From Helicoverpa zea (taxonomy: Eukaryota > Arthropoda > Insecta > Lepidoptera > Noctuidae), in assembly GCF_022581195.2 (NCBI RefSeq), contig NC_061472.1:4278001-4342000 (forward strand): a DNA stretch of 64,000 bases. The letters run 5' to 3'. The notes under the pieces are model-generated. The model ran no database searches and had not been told where the DNA came from. It saw nothing but the letters and a program-made list of their open reading frames with translations. Below are positions 34,641-47,100 of this stretch, piece after piece (positions within the stretch are counted from its first letter, which is position 1; the number at the start of each line of letters is the position of its first letter). Position numbers and translations under genes: made by a program.

Positions 34641-35930
34641 TATTCCGAGAAGTAGTTCCCTCAGGAAGAAACCGTTTGCAAAAATTAGTATGACCATATC
34701 TTTCAATAGTTTCTTGCCCTTACTCCACGTTATCTGAGTCACCTAGATACTCTAATCTATTGCTATTGGGAGAGTCCGGAACGTAATAGCATAACGTTTA
34801 GGGGCCTTCGATAGGCGAAAATTATTCAAGTAATTTAGCGCACATCAAAACAATATGCAGGCAACTTTTAATCATCATTATCATCATCAGTGGCCTTTTA
34901 CATCTATAAAAGATGATTTAAGCTGCATCCGTGTCAAGTTGCTTGGTTTTGGCACTTGCGCTGATGACTAACAAGGCCTATCCGGCAGCGACAGCGCCGA
35001 TCGCAACGTCCACAAACGAACTGTAATCCCGGTGACGTTGGAGGTTTGACAACTTTTTTTTACAGTTGCGGCAAGTAGGTAGTTCCCTCAGGAAGAGGGT
35101 GGAACCGTTTGCAAAAATTAGTATGACCATATCTTTCAAACGCCCTTATAAAACGCGTTATCTGAGTCACATAGATACTCTATTCTGTTTTCACTGGGAG
35201 AGCTTCGAAACGTAATTGTGCGACGGTTAAGGGGCCCTAAGTAGGCGAAAATTATTCTAGTAATTTAGCTTATACATCGGAATATACAGGCAACTTTTTA
35301 TCCTTATGCGGGAAGAAGTTCCCTCAAGAAATGGGTGAAACTGTTTGCAAAAATTAGTATGACCATATCTTTCAAACGCCCTTATAAAACGCGTTATTTG
35401 AGTCACATAGATACTCTATTCTATTTCTATTGGGAAAGTCCGGAACGTAATTGTATGACGTTAAGAGGCCTTAAGTAGGCGTACATTATTCAAGTAATTA
35501 AGCTTATCCATCAGAACAATATGCAGGCAACTTTTTATACAGTTGCGGGTAGTGGTTCCCTCAGGAATGGGGTGAAACATCTGGCAGAATTTGTATGACC
35601 ATATCGTATAAACGTGAAAGTTTGTGAGAATGTATAGACGTATGTTTGTTATTTTTTCACGCAAAAACGGCTGGATCGATTTGGTTAAAATTTGGTATGT
35701 AGATAGGTGATACCCTGGATTAACACATAGGGTACTTTTTATCAACACACTATGCTGGCGATTCCGCGAGCGGAAGCTAGTCTTTAATAGTTTCTTGCCA
35801 AACACCCTTATAAAACGCGTTATCTGAGTCACATAGATACTCTAATCTATTTCTATTGGGAGAGTCCGGAACGTAATTTTATGACGTTAAGGGGCCCTAA
35901 GTAGGCGTAGATTATTATAGTAAAGTGATA
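34640..35930 (+). repeat. 236-bp tandem array, four units with two insertions
   Basis: The motif TTCCCTCAGGAA recurs at 34656, 35083, 35319 and 35556 (the third as TTCCCTCAAGAA). Units 2-3 and 3-4 are 236 and 237 bp apart. All share GTATGACCATATCTTTCAA-type, GTTATCTGAGTCACATAGAT and GTCCGGAACGTAAT-type blocks. About 190 bp of unrelated DNA (34871-35060) interrupts unit 1, and a dispersed repeat (35606-35780) interrupts unit 4. Confidence 0.9.
35606..35780 (-). mobile_element. dispersed repeat inserted in the tandem array
   Basis: Reads AACGTGAAAGTTTGTGAGAA ... AAAACGGCTGGATCGATTTG ... GCGAGCGGAAGCTAGT. It splits one array unit cleanly, so it arrived after the array formed. Same family as 611-1656 in opposite orientation. 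Confidence 0.75.
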
Positions 35931-36349
35931 TGTTTATGTACTGGTTATGTCTCGTGGTTTCTCCCGCCTGCTGATGAAAGTGACTCATAGTTTTGAAAAT
36001 ATTTTTTTTATCAGTTTTTTATTTCGAGAATTTCGAGCAGTTTAATTTTTATTAAAAAAAAATGATTTGGCTAGGATATCATCCTTTTTGTATCATCCTA
36101 GGATTAAACTACTCAACCAGGAAAAATGTATAAAAAAGCTACCGAATTTTCCCCATCTGTTGAGAGTGATTTAAAAGTACTTCCCTAATTTAGATAATGC
36201 TCAATGTGTTTACATTTGTCTAATAAACAATTACTATCAGTTGATAACAAAATAATTTCAAAAAATTGAGGGGTCCCGTACGTCATCGAGTATTTTTTGA
36301 CACCAAAATAAGTTTCAAAAATGTTTACTGACGAAATAATTTCTGAAAA

Positions 36350-36706
36350 ATGATGTCCTCCTAGCCGATTATCGGCTACGACGGCTGTTCTCACGTAAGG
36401 AGATTAGCCAACTACGCAGGACATATTATAGTGCACGAGCATTTGCGCAGACACAGGTGCACTCACTATTCCTTAACTCTCATAGCCCGATGGGACGGTA
36501 ATCCGACACGACCGGAGAGAGATCAGGCGCAGGACCGACATTTACGTGCTCTCCGATGCACGGGAGTATCAATCACCAACTTCCAGGCTCCGGGCTGCTT
36601 TGTGAAAGTCTTCTAAAACCCACAAAGCGATTTTGGCCCGACTCGGGAATCGAACCCGAGACCTCGTGCTCAGCAGCCGCACTTGCGACAGCTAGACCAA
36701 CGAGGC
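36350..36706 (-). mobile_element. tRNA-derived SINE, second family
   Basis: The minus strand opens at 36706 with GCCTCGTTGGTCTAGCTGTC (A-box region) and has GGGTTCGATTCCCG as B box near 36650. The 280-bp body holds GTCGGTCCTGCGCCTGATC, TGCACCTGTGTCTGCGCAAA and GCCGATAATCGGCTAGGAGG. I know this as a widespread noctuid element. The head could mimic a tRNA gene, but the acceptor stem does not pair and a SINE body follows. Confidence 0.85.
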
Positions 36707-36987
36707 AGTTAAATAATATTGCAAATACTAACCGATATAGCTTCTTATAATAATATAAAAAAATACAGAATACTTACAATACGGAATACTTAATACTTAA
36801 AAAATTCAACAACAAAATAACTGCTACTTGTTTTTTTTTTCTGTTCATGGATACTTACTTACTGCCCTTCTCTCTCTCTCTGAGGAATTTTATATCGTAC
36901 AAAGACTCACATTGAAATCACGCCGAGGTTTTTCCCAGCAATTGATTGCGGAATCCCAAAAATTGGTCTGATAACTCACCCACATCG

Positions 36988-37023
36988 TATATAAGACGAG
37001 CGTGGCTAGCGATATTCATCAGT
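36988..37023 (+). promoter_or_regulatory. TATA box and initiator of the 37061 gene
   Basis: TATATAAG at 36988-36995 and the arthropod initiator ATCAGT at 37018-37023 with +1 at A37021. The 33-bp spacing is right for a TATA promoter. The 5' UTR would be 40 bases. Confidence 0.75.
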
Positions 37024-37060
37024 TACGAGTACATATTCCACTGTACTAGATACTTCAGCA

Positions 37061-37459
37061 ATGGCTGCCCTCAAGTTGTTTGTGGCTCTAACGCTGGTCT
37101 ACGCGGTATCCGCCGTGCCTCAACGCGCTGGCCTCGTCCAATTCCTGGAAGCAACGAAAGCCCTAGGATACCAACACAACAACATCTTCCCGAAACAAGA
37201 ACACAAGTTTGATCCTTACACCTACAATGGGGACCCGATGACGGACACAGAAATCATTCCTGGACAGATGAATAACTATGGCAAGTATAGTTATGGATGT
37301 CGTGATGGGTACTGCTGGGTACAGTGCAAGTCCTTCCCAGTGGACAGCTGGTGTTGGTCTACTCCCACCTGGTCGTACTCCCAGAGTTACCAGTACGTGA
37401 CTTGTCGGGAACATAGTGATTGCACCAACAGGCTTCAATGTGCAACGCCTTGCATTTGA
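37061..37459 (+). CDS. small secreted eight-cysteine protein, unknown family
   Basis: Single-exon gene of 132 residues. Residues 1-18 are a signal peptide (hydrophobic core LKLFVALTLVYAV, cleavage after VSA). Residues 19-79 are a polar linker rich in Tyr, Asn and Pro. Residues 80-131 carry eight cysteines (80, 85, 89, 98, 115, 121, 127, 131) and many Trp and Tyr, with CRDGYCWVQC and DSWCW as the most marked pieces. Such a small disulfide-rich secreted protein could act in haemolymph, gut, saliva or cuticle; I do not recognise the family and assign no function. A good TATA box, initiator and poly(A) signal flank it, so it is very likely expressed. The lack of an intron may be native or may reflect retroposition; no poly(A) tail or target duplication shows the latter. 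Confidence 0.88.
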   Translation: MAALKLFVALTLVYAVSAVPQRAGLVQFLEATKALGYQHNNIFPKQEHKFDPYTYNGDPMTDTEIIPGQMNNYGKYSYGCRDGYCWVQCKSFPVDSWCWSTPTWSYSQSYQYVTCREHSDCTNRLQCATPCI

Positions 37460-37688
37460 AGTGAAGAAAAGTTCGTGCGGTCTGTTGGTGAAATATTTTT
37501 GTCAGTGTTTTATACTTTATAAAAGTGTAGTGTTTTATAAATTGTAGTGTAGTTTTTAACCCTGATGAACTTTATAAAGAGACAGTGATTATTTTAGCAC
37601 GCTGCATAGTATAGTTCATGCTTGCATTCTTTCCGTCAGGTCATGTTGTAGTAATGTAGTACTTTTAAATAGTATGTATTTTTATGTA

Positions 37689-37694
37689 AATAAA
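37689..37694 (+). terminator. poly(A) signal of the 37061 gene
   Basis: AATAAA, 230 bases beyond the stop codon at 37457-37459. Confidence 0.65.
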
Positions 37695-38109
37695 TCAATT
37701 GTGTATTAAAATTAATGTATTTTCTTTGAATCCAATCTTAACAGCAACCTACATCAATTTATCACAATATTTGTTAAATACAGATACACACCCACACAAC
37801 ATCACAAACAAGCATTCTTTACATATTACATATCTACTTACGTGCAAATTATTGGCTCGTTATTTTTCTTCAAAAATTTTGTTATTCCTGGTAGTGTTTT
37901 TTATCATTTGATAAGTCCTTGGACAGTTTCTGACGTGAAATGGTAAAAGCAGCTAATGTTAACGTGCTAGCCACGAATAACATCATATTATCGAGGACCA
38001 GATTTCAGGCTCCTCTGCTAACGTTTCCTAAATCCTTTCCACTGGACCTAGGAATGCAAGGTCTGGGTGAACAACAGTCGCGCTGGTGACTTGGACATGT
38101 TCATAGTAA

Positions 38110-38516
38110 GAGTAAGTAGTCATCATCTCCCGAGCCTTTTCGCAACTATGTTGGGGTCGGCTTCAGTCTAACCAGATGCAGCTGAGTACCGTGGTTTACA
38201 AGGAGCGACTGCCTACCTGACCTCCTCAACCCAGTTACTCGAGCAACCCAATACCCCTAGTAAGACTGGTGTCAGACTTACTGGCGTCTGACTACCTTTA
38301 ACAACTGCCAAGGATGTTAGATGACAGCCGGACATACAGTTTAACGTGCCCTCGGAAACACAGTCATTGGTTTCCAAGATATACTTAGAAAGTACCTCTA
38401 CAAGCAAACTTAGAAAAAAATAATTGGTACTTTGAGGAAACGAACTCACGTACTCAAACTTGAGAGCTTAGTACTTTACCCACTAGGCCACCACGTTTTC
38501 TCTATGAGTAAGTAGT
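38110..38516 (-). mobile_element. near full-length tRNA-derived SINE with target duplications
   Basis: GAGTAAGTAGT flanks the element on both sides (38110-38120 and 38506-38516). The body, 38121-38505, is a minus-strand copy of the family at 30032, with its tRNA-like head at the high end (GTGGCCTAGTGGGTAAAG). Confidence 0.9.
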
Positions 38517-38776
38517 AAGAACAATAAAGTAATAAATAAAAAATAAAAAGAACTTTTGCCATATGTACCTACTTAGAACGTAGCAGTTATTATACAGTTT
38601 AGTATTTAACCAGGTCACACTTCTAATTAAGTATGCGCTATAATTTCAACAAAACAGTTTAACAACTCGTTTTATAACTGTTATAAATGTTGAAATGGCT
38701 TGAAAACGCAGGGTGTTGTATGTACTTGCTACTTGGTGAGAAAACTTATTAAAGTAAGGTAATTAATAACTTAATA

Positions 38777-38957
38777 TCATCACCTTTTCAAGAACTATGT
38801 CAGGATTGGCGTCCAGTCTTAACAAGGTGCAGTTGAGGTGTATTTGACAAGGAGCAACTGCCTATCTGACCTCCTTATCCCAGTTACCCGGGCAACCCTC
38901 TGGTAAAACTATCAGGCAAGAATGCTAATTCAACGTGAGCTCCGAAACACGAAGGAA
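38777..38957 (-). mobile_element. tRNA-derived SINE, old fragment
   Basis: Diverged match to the 3' half of the SINE family, from ATCATCACCTTTTCAAGAAC to AACGTGAGCTCCGAAACACG. No head and no target duplication. Confidence 0.65.
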
Positions 38958-39802
38958 CTCCTCATGGATGGTGTTAGTGAAAAATACTATTTCCTAATAT
39001 TTAAGCATTAAAAACTCAGTCCAGTAGATAGATTTGTAGGTACCTAGAGACTACAATAATCGGTATTACAAGTAATTGTGTGTTGACAACAAATTCTAAT
39101 TAGCGCGCGTCACTATCATCTATTTGTCAGTTTAGGACTTTCCCAACGGTAGGTACACTTGGGTGCAAAAAAAAACAGTCAGTAGTTACTACTTAGTACC
39201 AATTTTAATTCTTTTAACGTCTTAATATTTGGCAGGGTCAAACACTAACATACCAATTCACAATAACATGTAAAAACTATATTTTAAAAAGTCTTATAGT
39301 CTCCGTTTCCATTTATTGCGTATTTCTTTTACATTGCAAAGTCTACATCATTCAGGTTCACACTATTTAGGTAAATACTTCATTTATCTTTTTTTTATTT
39401 ACAGCTGAACAAGCACAAAATATATCCAAAATTAATATTTGATTAAAAAAAAATGTATCACGAAATTCAAGTAATATAATATTTGTGAAAGATATGGTAG
39501 CTGGCCAAATTATACTGCTCTAATGTGTAATGTGTCAGGATAATAGAAACCACGATAGTAATAATTCGGGTCACGGGGTTATCCGATCTGTTCTATTATT
39601 AAATAGATTATTTTTATAAATAACAACCAATTTTTCCTTAAAATTCGCATTATTACTACACAAAGTTGTTTTGCATCTTTAACTTCCACTTTTTAAAAAA
39701 GGGTATTATCAGAACGTTATACAAGTTTCTTAATTGAAGATAAAATATTTTCTTTACTATACCGTCTCAGCTTACATTCAATCAGTATAAATTTACATGC
39801 TT

Positions 39803-40066
39803 CTTGATACTTATATTGTTAATTATATAGTAAAGAACACGTAATATTACTGAGCTTTCAGACGAGCGAATTTTCCGCACGGTTTTACCCTGTGGCTACG
39901 CTTATTTCGTATGGGCAATGTAGCGCAAACAATTTACCATTATCGGTACGAATGATGATGTGTCACGCGTACAAAAACTAACAAATAACAAAATTGACGA
40001 AATTCGCTAGTGCAAAGACGCAGTAATATTACGTGTTCTTTACTAATTAACAATATAAGTAGCAAG
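39803..40066. repeat. inverted repeat, possible MITE
   Basis: Arms of about 45 bp: 39803-39855 and 40016-40066 share, inverted, TACTTATATTGTTAATTA and GTAAAGAACACGTAATATTA. The left arm has four extra bases (TATA). The 160-bp centre has no ORF. No target duplication is clear. Confidence 0.75.
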
Positions 40067-41000
40067 TACCAAGTAATATTGATTAAAAGGTCAAGACACT
40101 ACGCTAGAGCTCAATGGCTTGCATCAATGTATCCTGCAGTCATACTATGGGTACCTAAGTTGGGGGACTTCATTGATAGGGTGGCACACGTGCAGAAGCC
40201 CCCGGACCTACCCCACAAGTGGGGGAAATCGATGGGGGAGCACACGCAGTGCCTCGCGCATGCGTGGGGATAAAAGCTTTAGAGAAGTACTGGTGAGAAC
40301 AGTGGTGGTTAGTTTTGTTGTGAATTAATAGTTGCGTTTGATGTTCGATGGATTGATTTTAATATTTGTAATAATTACTAATATTGTGTATATTATTTTT
40401 GAAAGGCTGTCTATATTAGCTCAATAATTTTACTTCGGTTATTACATTTTTAAGTTTGCTTACATACCAGGCCAGTCCATGTAGAAAACAGTAAAGTAGT
40501 AAAACAGGACGTTTTCCTAAGAAAATTGTATATCTATGTTATGTAAACTATAATAATATTTATACTTCCTTGGACCCTGTGCCCGATATCGGTGGCAACT
40601 TATTTTTTTATATTTTTAAATGTTTTTTTTTTAATTAATATTTAAAAATATAACTTATATGTTTAAAAATAAATAAATGAAAAACAACTTTATACTTCAG
40701 CTTTATTATCCGATATAACATAGTACCTTCGTTTAAATACCACCAAACACACAAGATTGTACAGATTTTTCTGTTTATATAAAAAAACAACTGTACTGTT
40801 TTCCACCAACGTCACAATACTAAATTATAACAAAGTAAATACTTATGTAATACAAAAATAACTTAAATAACTATTCACTTATATCCCAAACGTTACTACA
40901 TATACTTCACAAGCCAAACACCATACCATTCGCCTAAAAAAACTGACTTCCCATGCCAGATAGCTCGCTACAAAACTATTTTGTACCCGACTATACTGCG
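40067..41000. other. region upstream of n-Syb
   Basis: Contains a GC-rich patch at 40180-40300 with GCGCATGCG (NRF1/EWG-like) and GGATAAAAGC (TATA-like) near 40268. It could be a promoter; the ORF at 40010-40273 has no known domain. The rest is AT-rich. Confidence 0.35.
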
Positions 41001-41006
41001 GCCGAT

Positions 41007-41141
41007 TTCAGTCGCATTTTGCGACAACATCGCTGCTGAAAGCTCGCCTGAACGCTGAAAACTTAGCGCTAAAATAATTGAATTTACGCTTTATTATTTA
41101 ATTGATTTTTTCAATTGAAGTGAGTGAGAAGAATTGAACAT
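41007..41141 (+). promoter_or_regulatory. n-Syb initiator and 5' exon
   Basis: TTCAGTC at 41007-41013 fits an insect initiator (+1 at about 41010). A GTCGCATTTTGCGAC hairpin follows at 41011-41025. The exon ends GAACAT before GTAAGT at 41142. Its last two bases, AT, join G44200 of exon 2 to form the start codon ATG. The 5' border is inferred. Confidence 0.55.
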
Positions 41142-44100
41142 GTAAGTTGCTATTTTTTATTATATTTTTAGATTTTTAATATTTTTTTTTCGCTGTGAGT
41201 TGTTTGTTTGCGAAAATTGTTTGTTGGATGTCGTTTAAGGTTTTATTATTTTGAAATTAATATGCAGATTCTGGAATGTTTTTTCTTTAAAAACTTTCGG
41301 TAGGAATGAATTGGTGTGTCGTGTACATTAATTAAGCTAATTAAATTTTGCGCATTGTTATTCCAAAGAATTGTTCTGCGTGTCTGATTGTAATAACTGT
41401 TTGAAAGTAACTTTTTTTGTTAGTAGGGTATCTTTAATAGTATGATTCAAAGTGTGTGTTGAACTTGTAGAAGCAACAGTTTTCAAGTTATAGCTTAATA
41501 TTATAGCGAGGCAAACTACGGCGAACTCAAAGGACTTAAAAGCTTTTAGAGATGATACAATTTTTTCCTTGTTTATTGAAACATGCATTTTATCCGATTC
41601 TTGTATATCCTTAATATTTTTGTTTCTAGAAAAAATAATACATGATTTACCTCAGCTTTCATTTGAACCAAAATAATCACGTATTTAGTAGTATTATGAA
41701 AAGTACATAGGGCTTACCAAATTCTGATAATAAGTAAATATACCAAAACCACTCCTGTCGCATTTCTAGTCACTAACAAAAGTTCTAGTTATAACACCAC
41801 AATTCCTAATTGATTGCGAAAAGCGACACATGTATAAAATTTCTACCTTCAACCTTTCGAAAAATATATTAAAAGCTATCATTTTCGTGTATATATCCCT
41901 CCGACAGATAAGCTCCAAGTTACTCGTTCAGTCATAAAAGTTGCTTACATTTTGATTAGGTTCTCGTAACGCCCAAGTTTCACCCGCGAGCTTATTAAAA
42001 TTTATCGTGCAGCACTTTTCACGGTCATTGTATTTTTATGAATACTGGCAGAGTGGGTAATGTATATTGTTAGGCATAATAGAAGCCTTTTTCTAGGTGT
42101 ATTGTTATTATTTTAACTCTAAAAGGTATTTTCGTTTCTAAAAATGATGATACGCAGTCCAAAAGCATTACTATCTTTTTTATATGGCTATGCTTACAGA
42201 TATGGTTTTATTTTTGTAAAATCTTTAGATACTAATTCTTTTTTTTCATTCCTTTAACATAAACATCAAAAATTTTAGCTCACCAGCTAGTACATCCCGA
42301 AATACGGCTTTTGAAAATTCCTGCGTCGTAATAAGATCAGGTTACGGAAAACACAAAAAATGCAGTCTTTATTTATTTATTATATTTATCTGCATTTTAT
42401 CATAAAGTCATCTTCAAAATCGCTGCATTCTCTGCAAAATCTGCAGTTCCAATCTGCCTGATGACGTCATTTGGCACGTTGCCATTTTTCCTATCGATTG
42501 GTCGTTTGTCAGCAAACGAGCCATTATGTGTTATTAAGTGAAAGCTATATGCATTAAACATGGTTAAGATCGATAAAGGTAATACAATTTCAAGGTGAAA
42601 CGGACCGTTTAGTGGGAAATGAAATGAAATGAAATGTTGACACATGTTTTGTTTAGCGAGGTGTGTTTTGCAGTATTTTTTTTTTGTAGGGATCACTTAA
42701 GTTACTTTTTCGGAGGCCTAAATTATTCCCTACTGGCTCTGGCCCACGGTTTGACTGCGTCTCGAGGGAACTGCATCTCGCATCTAGATCAAAAGTGACC
42801 TGTGTATAATTCTGATATTTAAGCTATATTACCGCCAAGTTTAATCAAAATCCATCCAATAGTTTTAGCGAGAAAGAGGAACAAATATCCATACAAACAT
42901 TCGAGTTAACAATTTGTCGTATAGCATAAAGCAATTAGATACTAAGTTTAGGTATACTCCCATTAACAAATAACCTAGAACTATGGGTTACAACTAATAG
43001 CTATATACTGCAGCAAAACTTTGAAGTTCAGCTTTGTCCACTTACCTTGAAGATAACAAAAACTTTGAACTGAGATTACCTCGATAAAACTACGAGCACT
43101 GCTTAAACTATTAATGCAAGAACTAAGTTCAAAGACCGTTCGACCAGTTGGGTTTGAATAGTAAATTAATAGGGTTCATACTGTAACGTTTTGTTCAAAT
43201 ATTAATGAAAAGTACACAGTAAGAACAAGCTTCGATGAAAATGTTTTCCGACGACGCTATTGGTAGGAACTTTGGTACTTATTTTCAAGTAATATTATGG
43301 TACATTTTAAAATTTATACTAGTGTATCACGCTAGAGTTTCTGAGATTATCATATGTATTATAATGTATATGGTATTATAATGTTTAAAAATATACATAC
43401 GATTTTCATTTTACACAGTTTGACTACATTTCTTTTTATTCTAATTCTCCTATAGCGGGTTTGCCAGAACAGATTCATCAAGAAATAAGTAGTGCCTTTG
43501 TACCAGATTTTTCTATTTGTTCTTCTCGTTTCACCAACTCAGCTATACATGTAAATGTCACTATGTTCCTAACACCTTATGAAAAGGAAGAAAAAATTGA
43601 ACCTATCTAGTTGAATAACCTAGTTTGCCTCTGCGGACTATTTACGTAAGACTGACCATAGAACTCTGCAAAGTCAGTATATTTGGCAAGTTTTCAAACC
43701 ACATTACCTTGGCAGTATTTTCTGAGTCGTGTGAATGTAAGTGCCTTATATAAGTTCGTGTGGTTGATGGTGACAAACGAGTCTGATTTAATGTGAAAGC
43801 TTTTCAGATAGATATATCGATTTATAATATCGATATTGTTATGACTGAGTAGCTCTTGTATTTATGAGTATCGGGTAATGATCGTTACTTTTTTACGTTT
43901 TTCTATGCGAGTAAACAAGCGATATACTTTGTGGATCTTTTCACCCAGAAAAAGTATGCACGATGTTAGTTCAATTGATTGAAATATAACCACAGTCAAT
44001 TTACGAGCTCCCTCGAGATGGATTGACAATTTTAGGCCTTTTGCTTCTCATCACGATTGAACTCGAACATTGAAGAAGTTAAACACATGTTTGTTTGTGT

Positions 44101-47100
44101 GTTTTTATCATTCGACTCGCACTTAATAAGTGGGATAACAGCATCTTGTTACCAAAACCTTCTGACTTATATTCATCACTGTATACCTATATATTCCAGG
44201 GCTGCCGAAGCAGGTCCCGCTCAGACCGGGCTGGCGCCCCCAGAGGGCGAGACGGGCCCCGATGGCGAGATCATCGGAGGGCCCCGCACGCCGCAGCAGA
44301 TTGCAGCCCAGAGGCGGTTGCAGCAGACGCAGGCGCAAGTTGATGAGGTGTGTAAACATAAACTATTGTCGTTTTTCTCTGCCAAACACTGAAAAAAAAA
44401 ACTCAATTAGAGAAAACTTCAGTTTTATTTGGATAGAGTGAGTTAGGCCAAAGGCAAATATTCTAAAAGTAAACATCAAGCTCTTTATGAAAAGATGGAA
44501 ATTAAATGAAGTCTACCAAAATATAGATTCTAAAGACAACCATAAAACAGTGACGGAAAACCTTACGCATTTTTTAAATGGGAGTGAAACTCATTTTAAA
44601 TTCAATATTTTTGAGCGCTTATGATAGAAAAAGATGGGATCTCGATAAAGCTTTATTTACACACTGTTCAGGTGGTGGATATCATGAAAACAAACATGGA
44701 CAAGGTGCTGGACCGAGATGTGAAACTATCAGAACTTGACGACAGAGCAGGTAATATACTGTCTCAGTTTCCTTTCAAACAATTTAGTTCGTTCGAGCTA
44801 GATCTAAGTGATTTTTTGAAAAGCACGTCCTAATTAACAACTTCAAGTTAAAATTGATTCAAATAAAGTCCAATGTACTTCCAAATAAATAGATTCTAGA
44901 AAATTTATAAGCTTTTGTGAAATTCTTGCAGATGCCCTGCAGTATGGCGCGTCACAGTTTGAGCAACAAGCCAAAAGTTTGAAGAACAAGTTCTGGTTAC
45001 AAAATCTTAAGGTAACTAATTTTCTTTTCATTATATTTTAATGAATTAAAGAGCTGTGTGGAATAAAAATTGAGTGAAGGCAGATAATTGGTTAAGATTA
45101 TCTACTCTCCGTTTCACCCGCATACTGAGAGAATATTTTCTCACACTAAGATATGAAATAGCTTCTCTATGTTACGTTGTTTTAAAAGTCTGAAAAGGAC
45201 AATGCTATTCTTTGTATGGAAGTTGGGCTCAAGAGTTGCCCACAGTAACTGCATAGTGTATTATGTTCTATAGGCTTATAATAGGTCCCAGACCGAAATA
45301 TTTCGAAATCTATCCCAGGAGTGCTGAGAAAAACTGGTTTGACTCTTATTCAATACTACGAAAAATATGCTTACGAACACTTAACTATTCCACTTTTATT
45401 ACTTTAATTGAAATGCATTATAATATTAATCGACAAATACGAGGTATTGAACGAGATTTTTTTTTACCGACTTATAGTTCCAGGGTCCAGGGTCTGGTGA
45501 TAGAAACCTTAAAACATTATGGAACTCTCGGAAATTGTAAGCACATATCGAATAAAAACTTGTAATTCGGGTATATGTCTCCGACACCACAAAACTGTGG
45601 AGGTTAAGACCTGACCTGACGATGGAGACGACAGTGAGACGAGGGAACTCCTCAACGGTATCTATTTACTACCTCGTGTTTGAGCTTATTTTATTCGTCT
45701 TGATAAGATTTTTCCATTGCCATTAAGGATATTAATTGCATGACGCTACTCGAACTTAGGACTGATTGTGGTAGATAGAGACTGAAAAGCAAGAGAAACA
45801 ACAATTACCTTTAAACGTCTATTTCTGTTTTTTTTTTTTTATCCTGTTAACAGTGAAACCACTATCTATCTGAATGTTATTTCAAGAAAAGAGGTTGTTA
45901 GGTTTGTGGCTGCTTAAAATGGCTTGCTAACAATGGCTGGCTAACATTAGAACTGGTTTTTCTCGGGACCTCTGGGACATATTTCAAAAATATTTGGATT
46001 CCGTCTTAAGAGTGAAGTAAAAAACCTATTTTAACCATTCCCACTACTGGGCAAATGGCTTGGGCTTCATAAACTGACTGTTCAAGTTGGACATTAGAAC
46101 CGGGTTTTCTCGGGACCTCTGGGACCGATTTCAAAAATATTTGGATTCCGTCTTAAGAGTGAAGTAAAGAACCTATTCTAACCATTCCCACTACTGGGCA
46201 AATGGCTTGGGCTTTATAAAGTAACTGTTCAAGTTTAACATTTGAACCGGTTTTTCTCGGGACCTCTGGGACCGATTTCCAAAATATTTGGATTTCGTGA
46301 CAACAGTGAAGTAAAGAACCTATTCTAACCATTCCCACTACTGGGCAAATGGCTTGGGCTTTATAAAGTTACTGTTCAAGTTTAACATTTGAACCGGTTT
46401 TTCTCGGGACCTCTGGGACCGATTGCCAAAATATTTGGATTTCGTGTTAACAGTGCAGCAAAGAACCTATTTCGACCACTTTCACTACTGGGCAAATGGC
46501 TCAGGCTTTGTTAAGTGACTATCTATGGAGAACATTTGAACCGGTTTTTCTCGGGACCTCTAGGACCGATTTCCAAAATATATGGATTACGTGTAAACAG
46601 TGCAGTAAAGAACCTATTTCGACCACTTTCACTACTGGGCAAATGGCTCAGGCTTTGTTAAGTGACTATCTATGGAGACCATTTGAACCGGTTTTTCTCG
46701 GGACCTCTGGGACCGATTTTAAAAATATTTGGATTTCGTGTTCAGAGTGCACTATGGAACCAGCTGAAACTACTCCCACTGCTGGGCAAACTTTGAGCCC
46801 ACACCCTGGCATTGTCCTTTAATCAAAATCCATTCAGTATATTCTTTCCTAATTTTAGCGTTATCCTTACTAGTAATTAACATATAGTAAAAACATTTAA
46901 GTAAGTCATTGTACACTTCCAGATGATGATAATAATGGGAGTGATCGGGATCGTTATAATAGGCCTACTATTTGGTAAGTATGAGCACAAAGTCCAGCAC
47001 TGTCGGTGTTGTCCAGTGACGCTTAGCAGTCTATTGGAATGTTCTGTGTGTCATGTGGGAAGGGATGAAACTTTACCTATTGTATCTATGTTTTTTTTTT

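Noticed and set aside
36640..36706. tRNA gene on the minus strand
   Set aside because: A and B boxes are present but the cloverleaf ends do not pair well and the sequence runs into a SINE body.
44057..44392. 111-codon ORF covering n-Syb exon 2
   Set aside because: Only 44200-44347 is coding; the rest is intron read-through in frame.
46496..46822. 108-codon ORF over two units of the 147-bp array
   Set aside because: Period divisible by three keeps it open; earlier units contain stops and the array is in the n-Syb intron.
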